From assembly GCA_000711775.1 (NCBI GenBank), contig ARYC01002456.1, forward strand, positions 1-64,000: DNA of 64,000 nucleotides, read 5' to 3'. The notes below the pieces were generated by a model. It was not told the origin of the DNA. It ran no database searches and saw nothing but the letters and a program-made list of their open reading frames with translations. Source of the stretch: Oxytricha trifallax (lineage: Eukaryota; Ciliophora; Spirotrichea; Sporadotrichida; Oxytrichidae). Position numbers and translations under genes: made by a program. Shown here piece after piece: positions 34,746 to 46,058 of the stretch (within the stretch, counting starts at the first letter, position 1; each line of letters opens with the position of its first letter).

Positions 34746-37700
34746 ATGGATTTAGAAGAATAAGACATATCTTTTGATGAAGAAAATCCAGTCAAAAAAC
34801 TTAAATTGTCTGAGTTGGTCAATTAAAACTAGTCATAACTTACTTAAATAAATGAAGATGTGTAGAATTAGGATCGAAATCGCCTCAATGAGTGTATTTA
34901 AATTCTTCTCTGTTTATTATACATATCTAACATATAAACATGCGTGTAATTTCTATATTAAACACAGATTAAATAATGAGTAATCAGATATACAGTCTGA
35001 AGTGGATTTAAGCGCAGAAGAATATGAGTAAGAAAGCAGATTACAAAGTAATTTAACTACAAAAAGAAGTGATAATCATAATAATCGCAATAAAAAGAGC
35101 AATTAGCATTAACTACAGTATGATCTCGATAAAATCAAGATTTGCGAGAGTGAACCCTTTCCATTAGTATTAATGAATAATCTTCATTTGAAGAAGGCAA
35201 TTAGCAATATCAAGGCAAGTTAAGCTCAGATTTAGAGGTAAGTATTTAATTTAGAATAAATTGATAGAAAGTTATGATTATAAAATATTCGATAAAAAAA
35301 GATTTGATTAGGTTGTAAAAATTGAGTAATACAGTGTTATATTAGAAACTGTATGTTTATATATTTTGGCTGCATTTCACATTAAAGATTGACTTGTAAT
35401 ATAACGATGATATGATGTTCAAGAAAGATTATATGTTCGATATTTTAATTAAATGTTTATTGTTTTACTATTAAACTTTAAGATTTTAACAAGCTGCCAG
35501 CAAGTGAATTGGAAAATTAATAGTAAAAATCTCTGAAAATAATAGATTAAACTGTAATTTTGATGCTGTTAAGAGAGAAAATTAAGAGAAAATATTTGAA
35601 ATTATTCTCCTTATTGCCCTCGCCAAAGGATTAATTTCTTGATATGTAAGTTATTCCTTGTAAAATCCTAGAATCTTATATTCATTTAATATACACTAGT
35701 ATATAACTCATGTATTTTATCTTATAGAATTCCAATTCATTTGGCTAAAGCCATCCAATACGTATTAATTCACAAGATAAATATGGGTCGCTAAATGTTT
35801 GGAAATCCTCTCTTCCAAGTGTAAATATTGAAGCTAGTTTCAGAAGAACTTATTGGCATAGAAATTTCAGAACCAACTGCCGTAAAAACAGTGCAGTTAT
35901 TTCAATGTGAGGGTGAATATAGAAGCGTAGCTGCCAGTTAAATTTTAGGTTAAAGTCCTAATAGAAAGGCAGACAGTAGTTTAAGTCATTTGGGGTAGGG
36001 AGACAGTTTTGGACAGTAGTAAGAGAGCAAAAAGGACTTCATTTAAATGAATAAAAACTCTAAAATATCCAAAAAGTCTCCATAAAAGCTACTCAGTATG
36101 AAAAGTTTAATCAATAAGACACAGAATCAAATCTTACAGCAGTAATAAAATGATAAATTACCCAAAATTAGCAAAGAATAAGCCAAGAAGCAAATTAAAG
36201 AGAAGTAAATTAGGTTTGAGTTAGAGCGCAGAGTTTCAAAAATATTTAGCAATAAAATATTCTCAAGAAGTGAAAGTACGAGGGAAGATTACGCTGATCT
36301 CAAAAAGAAACTCAAATCGATTTAATTTATTTTAATATTTTTAAATGTCTTTAGGATCAATATAAAAAAGATTTATTTTATAATTAATAATTAATTTCCA
36401 CAAGAGATAACCCGTTTGAAAACCACAACAAGTAAAGTTCAGAAAAACAAAACATCGAGTAAGTTTGAAATAAGATTTCAGATTATTTATCAAAACAAAG
36501 AAAGTTAAATGAAGACAGATTATTGAATAATCATAATCTATCTATTAATAAAAGTGGTCTATTTAATAAACCTGTTTGTTAAAATAATTTATCCGATTTA
36601 GATTTGCGCTTTCTTTTGTTTTGAATAGTTTATCCAAGAAAAGCCATTAAATATTCTTAATTAATCAAGTATGCCTTCTTCAGCTTAAAAATCGATTTAA
36701 AACCCTTCATCTCTCAGAACTTCTAATTCACGCAAAAATCTAGAGCGCTTTGATCTGATGCAAATGACGCCAATGCTCTTAGAAATATACTAGTCTAATA
36801 ATTTCTAAAGTCCATTGGTTTAATTAAGAGCTCGTAAAACTACTTAACATTAAAGGTATGATAACTATGGTGTGCCAAGTGGTGTGTCAGGGAATAATCT
36901 AAGTAATGTGTCTACAGGAATTGGATTGTAAAATTCTCAGTTGTCAAAGCTTTTGTTTCAAGAGTATAAACTTAATAAGATCAAAGAGGACTAAGAAATG
37001 TATGAAAGATAGAGAAAACTTGAGGAATCAGAAAGAAAGAGTAAGTACATTTAGAGATCATATAGAATGATTATTTTTTCATTTTAATAATAGCTTTATA
37101 GGAAGAGAAACTTTGAGAAACGAAAAAAGAAGGCTTAAAACTTAGGGTGTAAAATGGAAAATAGGCTACAACTTAGATGAAAATGGTGTGGTTTAGTAGA
37201 GTAAAGGTCTAAGAAAACTTCATGATTTGGAGCGTTTGGTAAACCAAGATCCTGACTACACTCAAACTAAAACTACTAAAAATAGCGGTAACAGCTTGAA
37301 TTAATCTAAAATAGCAAACCAAAAAGCAAGTAGTAGCAGCATTAACCTCTTAAGAAAGATGTTTTAGCCCAAAGAACCAATAACTCAACAACAAAATCAT
37401 AAGTAAGGAGGGAGGAGAAACATTTAAATTAGTCAAACAGTAATTGAAGACTAAGGTGGGATTGGGAAATTTTAGAGCGAGAAAATATAGGAGATGAAGA
37501 GAAACATCTCAGTCAAAGATATACTTTAAAATCGTCAATAGATATAGTAATCGCTTTTGTAGAAACACATGAGTTAAGCTAATTTGCGAGATAGATCTAT
37601 GTTTAACTCTGATAAATTGACTAATAACTAGCATGAAACGTCAAAAGAGCGTTAAAAGCGATTAGAACACTTGAAAGAATGGAAGAAAAAGAATTACTTC

Positions 37701-37838
37701 GGAGGTTTTGATAGTGATGCTGAGGGAGACTAGGCTGCATCCCTAAGCTACAGAAGTGTAGATTCGGTTGAAGTTTCTGAATGGAGAGATATCAGGAATA
37801 GCTCAAATTATAACAGGAAATTCAAATATAAAAAATGA
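34746..37838 (+). CDS. large disordered protein with basic C-terminal region
   Basis: Starts MDLEEQDISFDEENPVKKLK. An IES with pointer AATGAGT joins NRLNE to QSDIQSEVDLSAEEYEQESR (right copy at 34976-34982). Later pieces: LDKIKICESEPFPLVLMNNL, KLPASELENQQQKSLKIIDQ, IPIHLAKAIQYVLIHKINMG with NPLFQVQILKLVSEELIGIE (a helical region that may fold), then long S/K/Q-rich stretches and the end KERQKRLEHLKEWKKKNYFG with DSDAEGDQAASLSYRSVDS. Stop TGA 37836-37838. At least four interruptions. No family recognised. Length (around 850 residues) and composition suggest a regulatory or cytoskeletal protein. Confidence 0.6.
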
Positions 37839-38099
37839 TTCTAAAATTTTATCAATATACCTTAAAAATTCTTAATTTTTTATCAATAATCCCAATATGC
37901 ATTTCATATAGAAAATTACTAAAGAAATTATTGAATTTAAGATTCAAATTCAATATTCTATCGAGGAAGTTGAAGTAAATTATCAATATAATAATAAATT
38001 GTAATATAAATATAAATAATATTATTAAAATTTGAAATGAGTGCCATAAACTCACAGTAATAATAAGATTCAGCCCAAAAATCTTCAAACTCTTAAAAT

Positions 38100-41000
38100 A
38101 TGCCAAAACAATTAATTAATAGTTACAAACAAATATAAAATGATAAGATTCGCACTTCTTGTATACCAACTGACCTCACATGTAAGTAATATATTAATAG
38201 ATCTTTTAAAATATTCAAAAAGATAGCAACTCCACCAATGTTGGAGTATATGTAACATGATAAAATCCAGTCATTTTACAATAGTTTTTTAATAATAAAT
38301 ATAGCATAAAATGTGAAAACATACAATTAAGCATTGATTCAGTCTGCTTGCTATCACAAACTGCACCAGGAATTAACTGAGTAATTAGAAGATGCTGATA
38401 GTAGAATAGACGAGGAGTTAATAGAAGCTTAAATTTAGCTTAAGAATTTAGCTCAAGAATTAATGGACTCAGATTGCTTATTTTTAAAATAAACTTATTT
38501 GTAATTACTCAAAAATGTTCATGAATATTCTTTCAATTTATTATAATTACTAATTGCATAAGAGCAGGTTAAGATGGCTAAATCCTAAAATTATAAAATT
38601 CATTAAATATCAATATGGTCCAGGTATCCCGATAGAACACAGGCAGTTTAATTTATAATTTTTATTTTTGAAGTCTTGCTAATATTTCACAATCATACAA
38701 TTTAAGGGAAGAATTAAAGGAGGTAATTATGGATGAACTAAAAAAACAAGCAACTTGCACTAATTTTACTAATGATCAGAAAATAACTCCTATATGTTAC
38801 GAGAGAATTATAGGTTAAGACTAGGATAAAATTACTAAGAATGTCCTTAAAAGTTTTTATACACTTAATTATTTATATAATAAAGTGATGGAATTCATCC
38901 TTCATTAGACAATTCATATTTAACAGAGCTTGAGTTAGAGCCCTCTACTTATACTGAAGCCAGAAAATTATTACAGCCTTAATTATTTGACATGAATTTC
39001 TGCGTTTATGATTTCAAGCCAGTCAATCCAGGATTCTTGTTGCTCTAGAGATTGGATTATATGACTAAGCAATAAAAGGTAAAAAATACATAAAATCTAT
39101 TATTAATTCACTTGCTTTTAGATTAAGAACTATATTCGAAATTAATTCAGAGAAAGAGTTGATGAGATTAAAATTAATAACAGTGTTTTTGTCAATCAAA
39201 CTCAATAATGGTGTACAAACAGTGAAATACAAAAGAGAACTATCGATAAATAGCTAAAAATGCGATATCCAGACCTCTTTGATGAGTTCTAATTAGAGCA
39301 AAAGCACCTAACTGGAATTTTTAGTAAATTTTATATAACCAGTAACTTTCTCCTTCTAGATGCATACCCAGGCTATTTCCCTCATTTATTAGGCAGAGCA
39401 ACTACTCAGTAAGTTTAAAACTAAGACGATGACGAAGAGGAATGGGATGATTTCTAAAGATTCAAGGATAACAAGGCAGACATAAGCTTAAATAGATTTA
39501 GGTTATACAAGCAATTCATTCATTAAGAGCCAAGCAAAGACTAGCTGATAAAAAATCCACTCGAGTACGAACTTGAGTATAAAAAGCGCATGATTTGGAC
39601 TATTAAAGATATAGAAACTTTCCTGAAAGCTATTTTGGAAAATCCCCCAGACTTTTGGCAAATTGGAAAGTACCTACCTCACAAAACTTCAAAAGAATTG
39701 AGTTTCTTTTATATGGCATTTAAGAAGCTTTTCAATTTAAAGAAACATTTCTAGACTTTAAGAGTTGCTTCAGGCTTACCTTCATAAGCAGTTCGAAGGT
39801 AAACTATCAATGATATCATAAGCGAAGTTCTGAGACCTTTGACTTAATACCAAAATGACAAAAGAAATTCTGCATCTAATTATGACATCAATTAGGGAGT
39901 GGCAAGTAACTTTTCTGGAAAGAATTAGCTATATTTTACAGTTTAAGAGTTGCTCCAATTCTATAGTAGCTAAAATTTGTATTATATTAAACCTATTAAG
40001 CTTAAGTGAGCCAAGAAGAAAGATAAAAGAACAAGAAAAAATTGTTGATCAGAAGCTTAGTCACTATCATTTCAATCATAATAATTTTAATGAAATAAGT
40101 TACTTTCAATGGGTAATGTATTATATTAGCAATGAGAATATTTTCTTCATAAAATTTATTTAAAAAATACCTTCTCATAAATTTGAACTGCTCTTAATTT
40201 ATAAAAAATTCCTACAGTCTACTTATTTTCATATTGATTCCAGTGAATACCTTTAAAGTTTCTGAATATTAAAAAATTGAGATCAATGAATAGGACCCCA
40301 TTTTTTACTTTGAAGATGTAGAACGAAGAGGTAACAGAATTTTAGATTTCTGCCAAAATTAATTGTCTTACGAAAACCCTGATCTAAGTTGGCCAGCTTA
40401 AAATATGACTGCAAAAATATCATTCTACATCAATCTGATGTAAAGCTCTAAGTAATCAATGCCATAGTGCCAAATTAAGAATGTTTTAGTTGCCAAAGAT
40501 GAATAGCAAAGCCTCTTAAGAAAAAGAAACTTCACAGAATTTTTCAAAAATACTGGAGATAGAGACATCAGCAAATTAGTATTGTCAAAACAGGTTATTG
40601 AAGATTATGGTCATCAAAATAATAAGAGGTAGAGAATTACTTCAAGCAATATTGAGAGTTAGAACTTTAACAGCGCTCAATCGCCATTCACCATCAATCA
40701 GTAGTCGAATGTTTATGAGGCTAGATTGAGTGATAATAATTTTTCAAGTTATTCACTAATGAATCAAGCAAATAACTCCTTCCCGAATTTGATATAGAAC
40801 AATAAGCCGCAACACTTCTACTAATCTCTCCCTCACAATTCTTTCACAGAGAAGTATGTGGAGAATTTAAATGGTAAAACCAATTCGAAGATCATGAACT
40901 ACCTTGCTAAGAGGCATTAATAATAAAATTTGTTGGTTCCCTAGCTTTCTTAATTTTACTAATAGCAGTAAAACAATTAGACTCATAGCTCAGACAATTC

Positions 41001-41577
41001 TATATCTAATAGGGATTTGCAAGTAGGCACAATTAGCGCAGTACGGCAATAGCAAAATTTGATGCTGACTGGTGATCACCCTTAGGAATATGCCACAGTG
41101 GAAAGAGATAAAGAGTTATTGAGAAGTAATTAAGGTCCAAAATCAAGTAACAATCAAATAATTGTCATTGAGAGTATAACTCTCAAATTTATTATGAAAC
41201 CATTAGTTGTTAATTATAGTTCTGAAAATGAATCGTAAGAATTTGGGCAAGATGATGATGAAATCACGAGCAGACAAAGAAAAGGACTGTTGTAATGGCA
41301 AGATGATGAGAAAGAGAAATTTATACTATTCTTAAATACTCAACTATAATTTTCTGATTTTTTATTAACAAAGTTAGTTTATTCCTCAATATTGCTACAA
41401 AAGCATGGGAGAGATTGGAATGCTATTGCAAATGAGTTGCCAAGAAAAACAGACAAACAATGCAGAAATTACTTCCAGAACTACAAGCATAAACTCAATT
41501 TGCAGCAGTATCTATCAGAGGGAAGTATGTATTTATCTGCAACTTCAAAAAATGAAGTAAAATTTAGGTAGGATTGA
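38100..41577 (+). CDS. double SANT/Myb-domain protein (NCoR/CoREST/MIER-like)
   Basis: Probable chromatin regulator. Two SANT-type modules can be read: the first around 39600-39760 (KDIETFLKAILENPPDFWQI with GKYLPHKTSKELSFFYMAFK, the FW-x-I-x-x-x-LPHKT...FYY pattern of NCoR/CoREST SANT domains), the second near 41390-41510 (KHGRDWNAIANELPRKTDKQ with CRNYFQNYKHK, DNA-binding Myb type). Between them a long Q/N/S-rich region with FYFEDVERRGNRILDFCQNQ. N-terminal part: MPKQLINSYKQIQNDKIRTS, then a helical stretch (LTEQLEDADSRIDEELIEAQ). A linker with acidic EEEWDDFQRF precedes the first SANT. Several interruptions, including one of about 350 bases near 39900-40250. Stop TGA 41575-41577. Domain call good, exact orthology unclear. 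Confidence 0.75.
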
Positions 41578-41672
41578 GTGATTAATTAGGTAATGATTTA
41601 GTAAAGTAGGTTAATTTCTTAAAGTCATAATTCAAGTTAAAGATTATTTAATAAGCTCTATAATTTATCACT

Positions 41673-42725
41673 TCACAAACTGTCTCTGTTTGAGGAAATG
41701 AAGTACTATTCCAACTTTGAATCTCTCTAATCTTCTTCCTCTTCCTCCTCATCATACAAATTCTGCTTTCCATATTGGAATACTTTTGACAAGTCTTAAA
41801 TTGGTTAACTGGTCATGCCCACACCTTTGACTCTATGAGCATTTGCATTATACTTTACATGTCCATTGTTCTTGAGCAAACTACTGCAATTAGATATAAC
41901 TGAGCTGTTATTACTATCTTCATCATCACTACAACTTTCTAAGTCTCGGCTCTCACTCATTGTTATTTTAGACTCCTCTCTATCTTAAAGTTCCTGAAGC
42001 TTCTTAGCTTTTATAGCAAGTTTTTGCTAAAGATCAGAAGCTATTTTCTAAATGTCATTTTGCTAGTTTGATCGTGAACTTGGTAGCTGTGAATCAATAG
42101 TTGGATTATAAAGGTCTATATTTGTTGGCTAGAGTGCAATGTGGAGACCTTTTTGTTTCTATTGAGACGATATGAACTTATCAATTCTTCTCTCAAGCGA
42201 TTTTTCAAATTTCTTTGGGTTTTTCTAATTTGAAACTAATTGAACATTTTCTTTGTTGTGATTAGAATCCTAATCTCTATTCTATTAGGACTTTTGATCT
42301 TGCAATTGTTTTAAAATGTAAGCTTGGACAATTATTATTAGAAATTTATAAATAATAGTTAAAGTTTAGTCTTTACATTACTCAAGGCAAATCTAAATGA
42401 GTTCTTCTTTCTCAGGTATTGATGTAACACCACTATGACCTTTATTATTTCTAAAAGTGGAAGTTCCATTAAGATTATGACTTGTCTTCTCACTAAATAC
42501 TTATCTATGTTGCTCTTATGACTCATGATTCCCGTTCAAGTAAAGAGTAGACTATCCTTAATTATGAAATTAAGACTTTGAATATTGAATTGAATTTTGC
42601 ATAGCTCCAATTCTTTCTTATAATGCCAGCATCTATTATTGTACTTGCTAATAGGCGTTTTAAAGGCCAGTAAAGAATGATAAGAAATCTTGATTTTGAG
42701 AGGTTTGTGGTTTTTATTCAATCAT
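41673..42725 (-). CDS. Q-rich protein, unidentified
   Basis: Starts MIEQKPQTSQNQDFLSFFTG and runs with one AT-rich interruption (about 42310-42380) to TGA 41673-41675. Pieces: YQQVQQQMLALQERIGAMQN, EKTSHNLNGTSTFRNNKGHS, NPKKFEKSLERRIDKFISSQ, IQKIASDLQQKLAIKAKKLQ (helical), SESRDLESCSDDEDSNNSSV and YGKQNLYDEEEEEEDQRDSK. Possibly the C-terminal portion of the discoidin-like gene immediately upstream on the same strand (its stop is 70 bases away), but no pointer pair joining them in frame was found, so they are listed separately. Confidence 0.58.
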
Positions 42726-42795
42726 TTGTTTCAGTTACTTTATCATAGTAAATTAAAGCCTTTTTGGCTTCTCTAAAAAGAATTGATTAGCAAAA

Positions 42796-43725
42796 TCATT
42801 TATAATTTTTAAATTAATTTGAATAAGTAGCGATACATCCAAATGTAATTATTTAATTATTATACAATTTTTATATATATTTCAAGAAATTATTATTCAT
42901 TAATTTGCATTATGGGTTTTAATCAAAAGATTGCTATTGAAGCTAGTCTAGTTAATTTAGCATATGAACTATTCTTAATTGATATGGATTGTTAATCTCT
43001 CTTTGATTTTACATTTAAATAGAAGAAGAATCCACTGAGTTTTAATATGAAATAGGGTTGTCCAAATCAATCTGTGTCTCTATAGTTCTTCCTTATATGG
43101 AATTTGGATCGAAATACTGTTTCGTAAAACCTTTTTGATTTGCTACTTTAAAATCATCTGAGAGACCATCTTAATTGGATTAAAGGGTTTGACCAACTTG
43201 ATATTGAGCTCCAAAATTGTTGTTAAATTAAGGTTATGTATAATTCTCAAAAAGCATAACTTAATTCAAATAAACCCTGGAGCTGCCTCTCTCATTAGAG
43301 GTGACACAGCTATGATTTTTCATAATATCCAGTCTAATAAAATTGACTTCCTTAGCTCCAATCTTATGCTTAAATTAGAAAATTTGTGGTCCACTCTTCA
43401 GTTCAGGATACAGAGTTTACCATTACACAAAGTTTTTACCATCTAGTGAAACATTAACCTTGATTTGACTTGGGTTTGAAGTGTAAGAATGCCAACAATA
43501 TATTCCGATATAACGATAGCTTTGAGGTTTTTCTACTGATTGCGATAAATCAATTAAAATTTAGTATGGCGACTTCTCGGATTCAGGTGAAAGCCAAAGT
43601 TTTGAATCGTCTGATGATACTATAAGTTGAGTTATATCCTTCAAATTATTTGCAGAAGGTTGCTGATTTTACAATATGTAATAAGCTTTGACATTGTTTT
43701 AAAGATGTAGATAGTTCAAATTCAT
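42796..43725 (-). CDS. discoidin-like (galactose-binding fold) domain protein
   Basis: Uninterrupted frame starting MNLNYLHLQNNVKAYYILQN, then KDITQLIVSSDDSKLWLSPE and a jelly-roll-like core: PYQILIDLSQSVEKPQSYRY, IGIYCWHSYTSNPSQIKVNV, SLDGKNFVQWQTLYPELKSG, NFIRLDIMKNHSC and a closing YLNQVMLFE. The alternation of a fully exposed YIGIYCWHS strand, an SxDGKxFxxW turn and a terminal xVYLNQVxLF strand is that of F5/8-type C (discoidin-like) domains, also seen in centrosomal/ciliary proteins such as CEP104. Remainder is Q/N-rich to TGA 42796-42798. The start is only 140 bases from the pointer of the Spb1 C-terminal half, on the other strand. Fold call is by pattern only. Confidence 0.62.
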
Positions 43726-43864
43726 TGATTGCAATTACTAATTTGTTTCTTAATTTTAAAGTTAAGCAGTATTTTCCATTTTTATTGGAGTATGTTTTAA
43801 TATTCTGATTTTCATAATTTTTCAAATTCAAATCGTTATACACTTGCCACTTTTAACATCTTGA

Positions 43865-45946
43865 ACTTACAATAAAGTACTTTATCTCTTTTTTTATTCT
43901 AACCTTTTTCTAGTTCAAAATTGATGATAAATCCAAGGAGATATTCTTAAAGCAGGCTCCACCCCAAGATCTAGAAATAATTTGTGAGGACTTGAAAGTG
44001 TGTGGCCGTAGAGAGCTTTTCTCAATTTTGAAGTACAGAAATAAGTATCAGACTGCGATTGAAGCAGCGAAGAAGAAGGAGAGACAGGCTAAGAATGATT
44101 AACATGCCAGAGATAACAAGAGAGAACCCACTGAAGCTGAACTTGAAGAGCAGACCAACAAAGAATTGGAGGAGACTATTATTAATGAAATAGATTGCAT
44201 ATTGAATATCTATATAAGAATAGGGTATAAATTAAGAATTTATCTTAAAACGTTTATAAGTTTGATTATTATATATTTTATTGAATTTATAGTATAAGAA
44301 CTTAAAATTATTCTTATTCAGATATATTATTAATATAATTCTATATGAATTCAAAGCATTTTAATATTATGTATATTATCAAATACAATATAAAATAACA
44401 TTCATTTAATTAAAAAAAATATATATGTATAGAAAGCACTATTCTTATATACTTAAGGAATAAGAGAGTTGAGAAAGAGCGCAGGAAGCAAGAAAAGAAA
44501 GAGAAGGAGAAGAAAGCAAAGTCCGATCTCCGCCAGAAGATGTCCGTGATTGCCAGCACTGACATATACAACCAGAACGATGAGGTGCTCTTCGATCGCA
44601 AAATGCTCGAGAAGTTGCAGGCAATGGACATTGAAGAGATGAATTACGAGGGCAGTGACATGGACGAGAATGAAGAACTCGCTGGAGGAGATATCGTAGT
44701 CAGCAAGAAAGCCAGAGCCAGAGAAGCTTAAAAGAAGCAGGAGGAATCCAGTGACAGTGAACTTGATGGGCTAGGAAGTGATGTGGATGAGGGATTCAAG
44801 AGAACTCTCAAGATGGAGAAGGATGTTGATGCATTCTATAAATCAAAGAATGACAATTCTATTGTCAGAGACCGTAAACAAGAAAAGACTGATAGGAAAT
44901 CCAAGCATTTGATTGAATAACAGAGGCTCAAGAGACAAGACATGAGGGAAGAAGAGCAGCTGAATAACGAGGATCTTATCAGTGCTGCTGTTGATGGCAC
45001 AGGCAGAAAGGTTAAGTTTGCCAAGGATATTGTTGACAGTGATGATGACATGAGTGAAAATGAAGTCGCTGCAGAGAGTGACGATGAGGAAGATGACACT
45101 GCTTTCTTCTTAAATCCACTGTTAATGAGCAAGAGTGATGGTGTAGACGGTGGTAAAAATGGAAAGAAGGGTAAAGAGAGTGATGAAGAATGGTCAGATG
45201 ATGATTATGATAATGACACAAAAGATAAGAAAAAGAAGGAGAAAAAGGGTAAGAAGGATTTGAAGTTAGGCAAGAGAAAGAACAGAGAGGAAGATAATGA
45301 TTTCTTTAATAACAAAGATATCGAGGTTGTTCCTTAAGAAAAGTTTGATGTGGAGTCTGATCTTGACAGTGATGATATGGCAGAGACCCGTGCTCTAGCC
45401 AAGGTCATGCTACGTAAAAAGGCCCGTACAGAAATCATAGATGCAACTTACAATCGTTATGCTACCTTCGACGATGAGCATGAGCTCCCAGATTGGTTCG
45501 TGACTGACGAAAAGAAAAACTTTAGACCTAACATTCCCATCACTAAAGAGCAAGTTATGGAGGAGAAGAAAGCCTTAAAGATTTACAACGAGAGACCATC
45601 AAAGAAAGTAACTGAAGCCAAGGCCAGAAAGAAGAGAAGACTCGCCAAGGCAATGGACAAGATCAAGATTAAAGCCCAGGTTATCGCTGAGTAGGACATC
45701 CACGAAGGCTCTAAGATGAGACAAATCCAGAAACTTTACCGCAAGGAAAAGACCAAGATGAAGGAAGACAAGAAATACGTAGTCAGCAAGAACTTCAATC
45801 ATGTAGGCAAGGCTAACGTCCCCAGAAACATGAAGGTTGTGGACAAGAGAATGAAGAAAGATCTTAAAATGGCTAAAATTAGAGCTAAATAAGCCAAGAA
45901 GAAAGTTACCAAGGGTAATGGCAAAAGAAGAGGTCCATAGAAATGA
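43865..45946 (+). CDS. SPB1: Spb1 (FtsJ3-type rRNA 2'-O-methyltransferase), C-terminal half of a split gene
   Basis: Ribosome biogenesis factor acting on pre-60S in the nucleolus. The 14 bp pointer ACTTACAATAAAGT (43865-43878) begins the segment; a 37 bp intron (43877-43913, GTACTT...TCTAG) follows, so exon sequence goes ...YNK|FKIDDKSKEIFLKQAPPQ. Then DLEIICEDLKVCGRRELFSI and AIEAAKKKERQA (the conserved post-catalytic Spb1 region), an IES about 44190-44455 with pointer AAT, and an acidic/basic C-terminal domain with LPDWFVTDEKKNF, EEKKALKIYNERPSKKV and a basic tail VVDKRMKKDLKMAKIRAK ending GNGKRRGPQK at TGA 45944-45946. The catalytic domain is missing here and is found at 56465-57459 on the other strand. 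GC-rich codon use matches that half. Confidence 0.93.
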
Positions 45947-46058
45947 TTATGATAAAAGACACACTCTCTAGTACATGCAATAAATTTATTTATTATGCTT
46001 TAATTAATTAAGAATTCGGGATATTTACCATTAACTCTATATCAATTCTATAAAAAGC

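Noticed and set aside
43189-43446. Plus-strand open frame opposite the discoidin-like gene
   Set aside because: The minus strand gives a continuous 310-codon frame with a recognisable fold pattern; the plus frame is its shadow.
42536-43725. The two minus genes at 41.7-42.7 and 42.8-43.7 kb as one gene
   Set aside because: Possible, but the only shared repeat found (AAAACC) joins them out of frame.
44836-45802. Several minus-strand open frames opposite the Spb1 C-terminal half
   Set aside because: Ser/His/Leu-rich mirrors of acidic and lysine-rich Spb1 codons; no homology pattern.
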